The position numbers were made by a program, and so were the translations under genes. 16,823 nt of DNA from JBGZFC01 sp964631255 (GTDB lineage Bacteria > Bacteroidota > Bacteroidia > Bacteroidales > Dysgonomonadaceae). Below the pieces are notes generated by a model. It worked only from the letters and a program-made list of their open reading frames with translations, ran no database searches and was not told the DNA's origin. The stretch lies in contig CAZVWS010000044.1 in NCBI GenBank assembly GCA_964631255.1, forward strand, positions 1-16,823, given 5' to 3'. This document shows positions 16,621 through 16,823 of this stretch, one piece after another (the stretch's first letter is position 1; every line of letters begins with the position of its first letter).

Positions 16621-16632
16621 CTACAAAAATAG
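16621..16632 (-). promoter_or_regulatory. promoter core CTATTTTTGTAG for pyrE
   Basis: TATTTTTG on the minus strand fits the -7 consensus TAnnTTTG and lies 31 bases before the pyrE start. The twelve bases are identical to the core upstream of porW. No clear TTTG stands at the -33 distance. Confidence 0.55.
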
Positions 16633-16762
16633 TGTTTTAATTTGAAAAAACGGAATTTGATGAGAAATTATACTAAGTTGACTGATAAAGCGAGGTTGTT
16701 GGGGCGGAGCAGAGTTGGTAACAAATCGGATGATTATTGTTTTCTCTGACAAAAATTGTAAC

Positions 16763-16806
16763 AAAAAAAGCTCTGACAAAGAATTTGTCAGAGCTTCAGT
16801 TTTTTG
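16763..16806 (-). terminator. rho-independent terminator at right edge
   Basis: The arms 16768-16780 (aagctctgacaaa) and 16784-16796 (tttgtcagagctt) pair perfectly over 13 bp with a three-base loop. On the minus strand a run of T follows (complement of 16763-16769), so it best serves a minus-strand gene lying to the right of the window. A T run at 16800-16805 could make it bidirectional. Confidence 0.88.
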
Positions 16807-16823
16807 GGTTGTACTCGGAGCGA

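Noticed and set aside
16807..16823. Bases ending actcggagcga could be the acceptor-stem 3' end of a minus-strand tRNA just ahead of the terminator
   Set aside because: Only about ten bases are inside the window, so no cloverleaf can be tested.

Overview
The window looks like chromosome from a Bacteroidetes bacterium, most likely order Bacteroidales. Three things point there: genes for the type IX secretion system (porZ, porW/sprE), secreted proteins with type A T9SS C-terminal sorting domains, and -7 promoter boxes of the TAnnTTTG type. Conserved genes are moderately GC-rich. The stretch from about 3600 to 5550 is clearly AT-rich and gene-poor.

Left part (1-5570) is an accessory, decaying region. 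Two tandem paralogues on the minus strand encode secreted Asp-box (BNR-like) propeller proteins. The upstream copy (2770-1264) is split by a one-base frameshift. The downstream copy (1267-41) loses its sorting domain at a sequence that resembles an insertion-sequence end at the left window edge. To their right are a degenerate 21-bp tandem repeat that begins inside the 3' end of a small helical-protein gene (3097-3597), a fragment of another T9SS sorting domain (3678-3767), a multiply broken alpha-oxoamine synthase remnant (4106-4514) and an intact TetR-type regulator (4530-5246).

Middle part (5571-14580) is conserved cell-envelope and secretion biology on the minus strand. A strong terminator follows ppiD, a membrane-anchored periplasmic peptidyl-prolyl isomerase. 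Next to it, porW, rdgB and porZ are packed with gaps of 3 and 15 bases and probably form one operon, read from a promoter near 14275. PorW and PorZ act at different places in the T9SS (translocon/ring coupling and the surface attachment complex). RdgB is a nucleotide-pool house-cleaning enzyme.

Right part (14581-16823) holds a plus-strand N-carbamoylputrescine amidohydrolase gene (polyamine synthesis from agmatine). It converges on a minus-strand pair, pyrE (orotate phosphoribosyltransferase) and a small SRPBCC-fold gene that overlap by four bases. A strong hairpin terminator lies at the right edge.

I found no CRISPR array, complete mobile element, rRNA, complete tRNA or recognisable defence system. 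The best leads for something less described are the 21-bp repeat that runs through a stop codon, the TetR protein with an extra C-terminal motif, and the cluster of broken secreted-protein genes. All identifications come from reading the sequence and from family knowledge; no database search was run.
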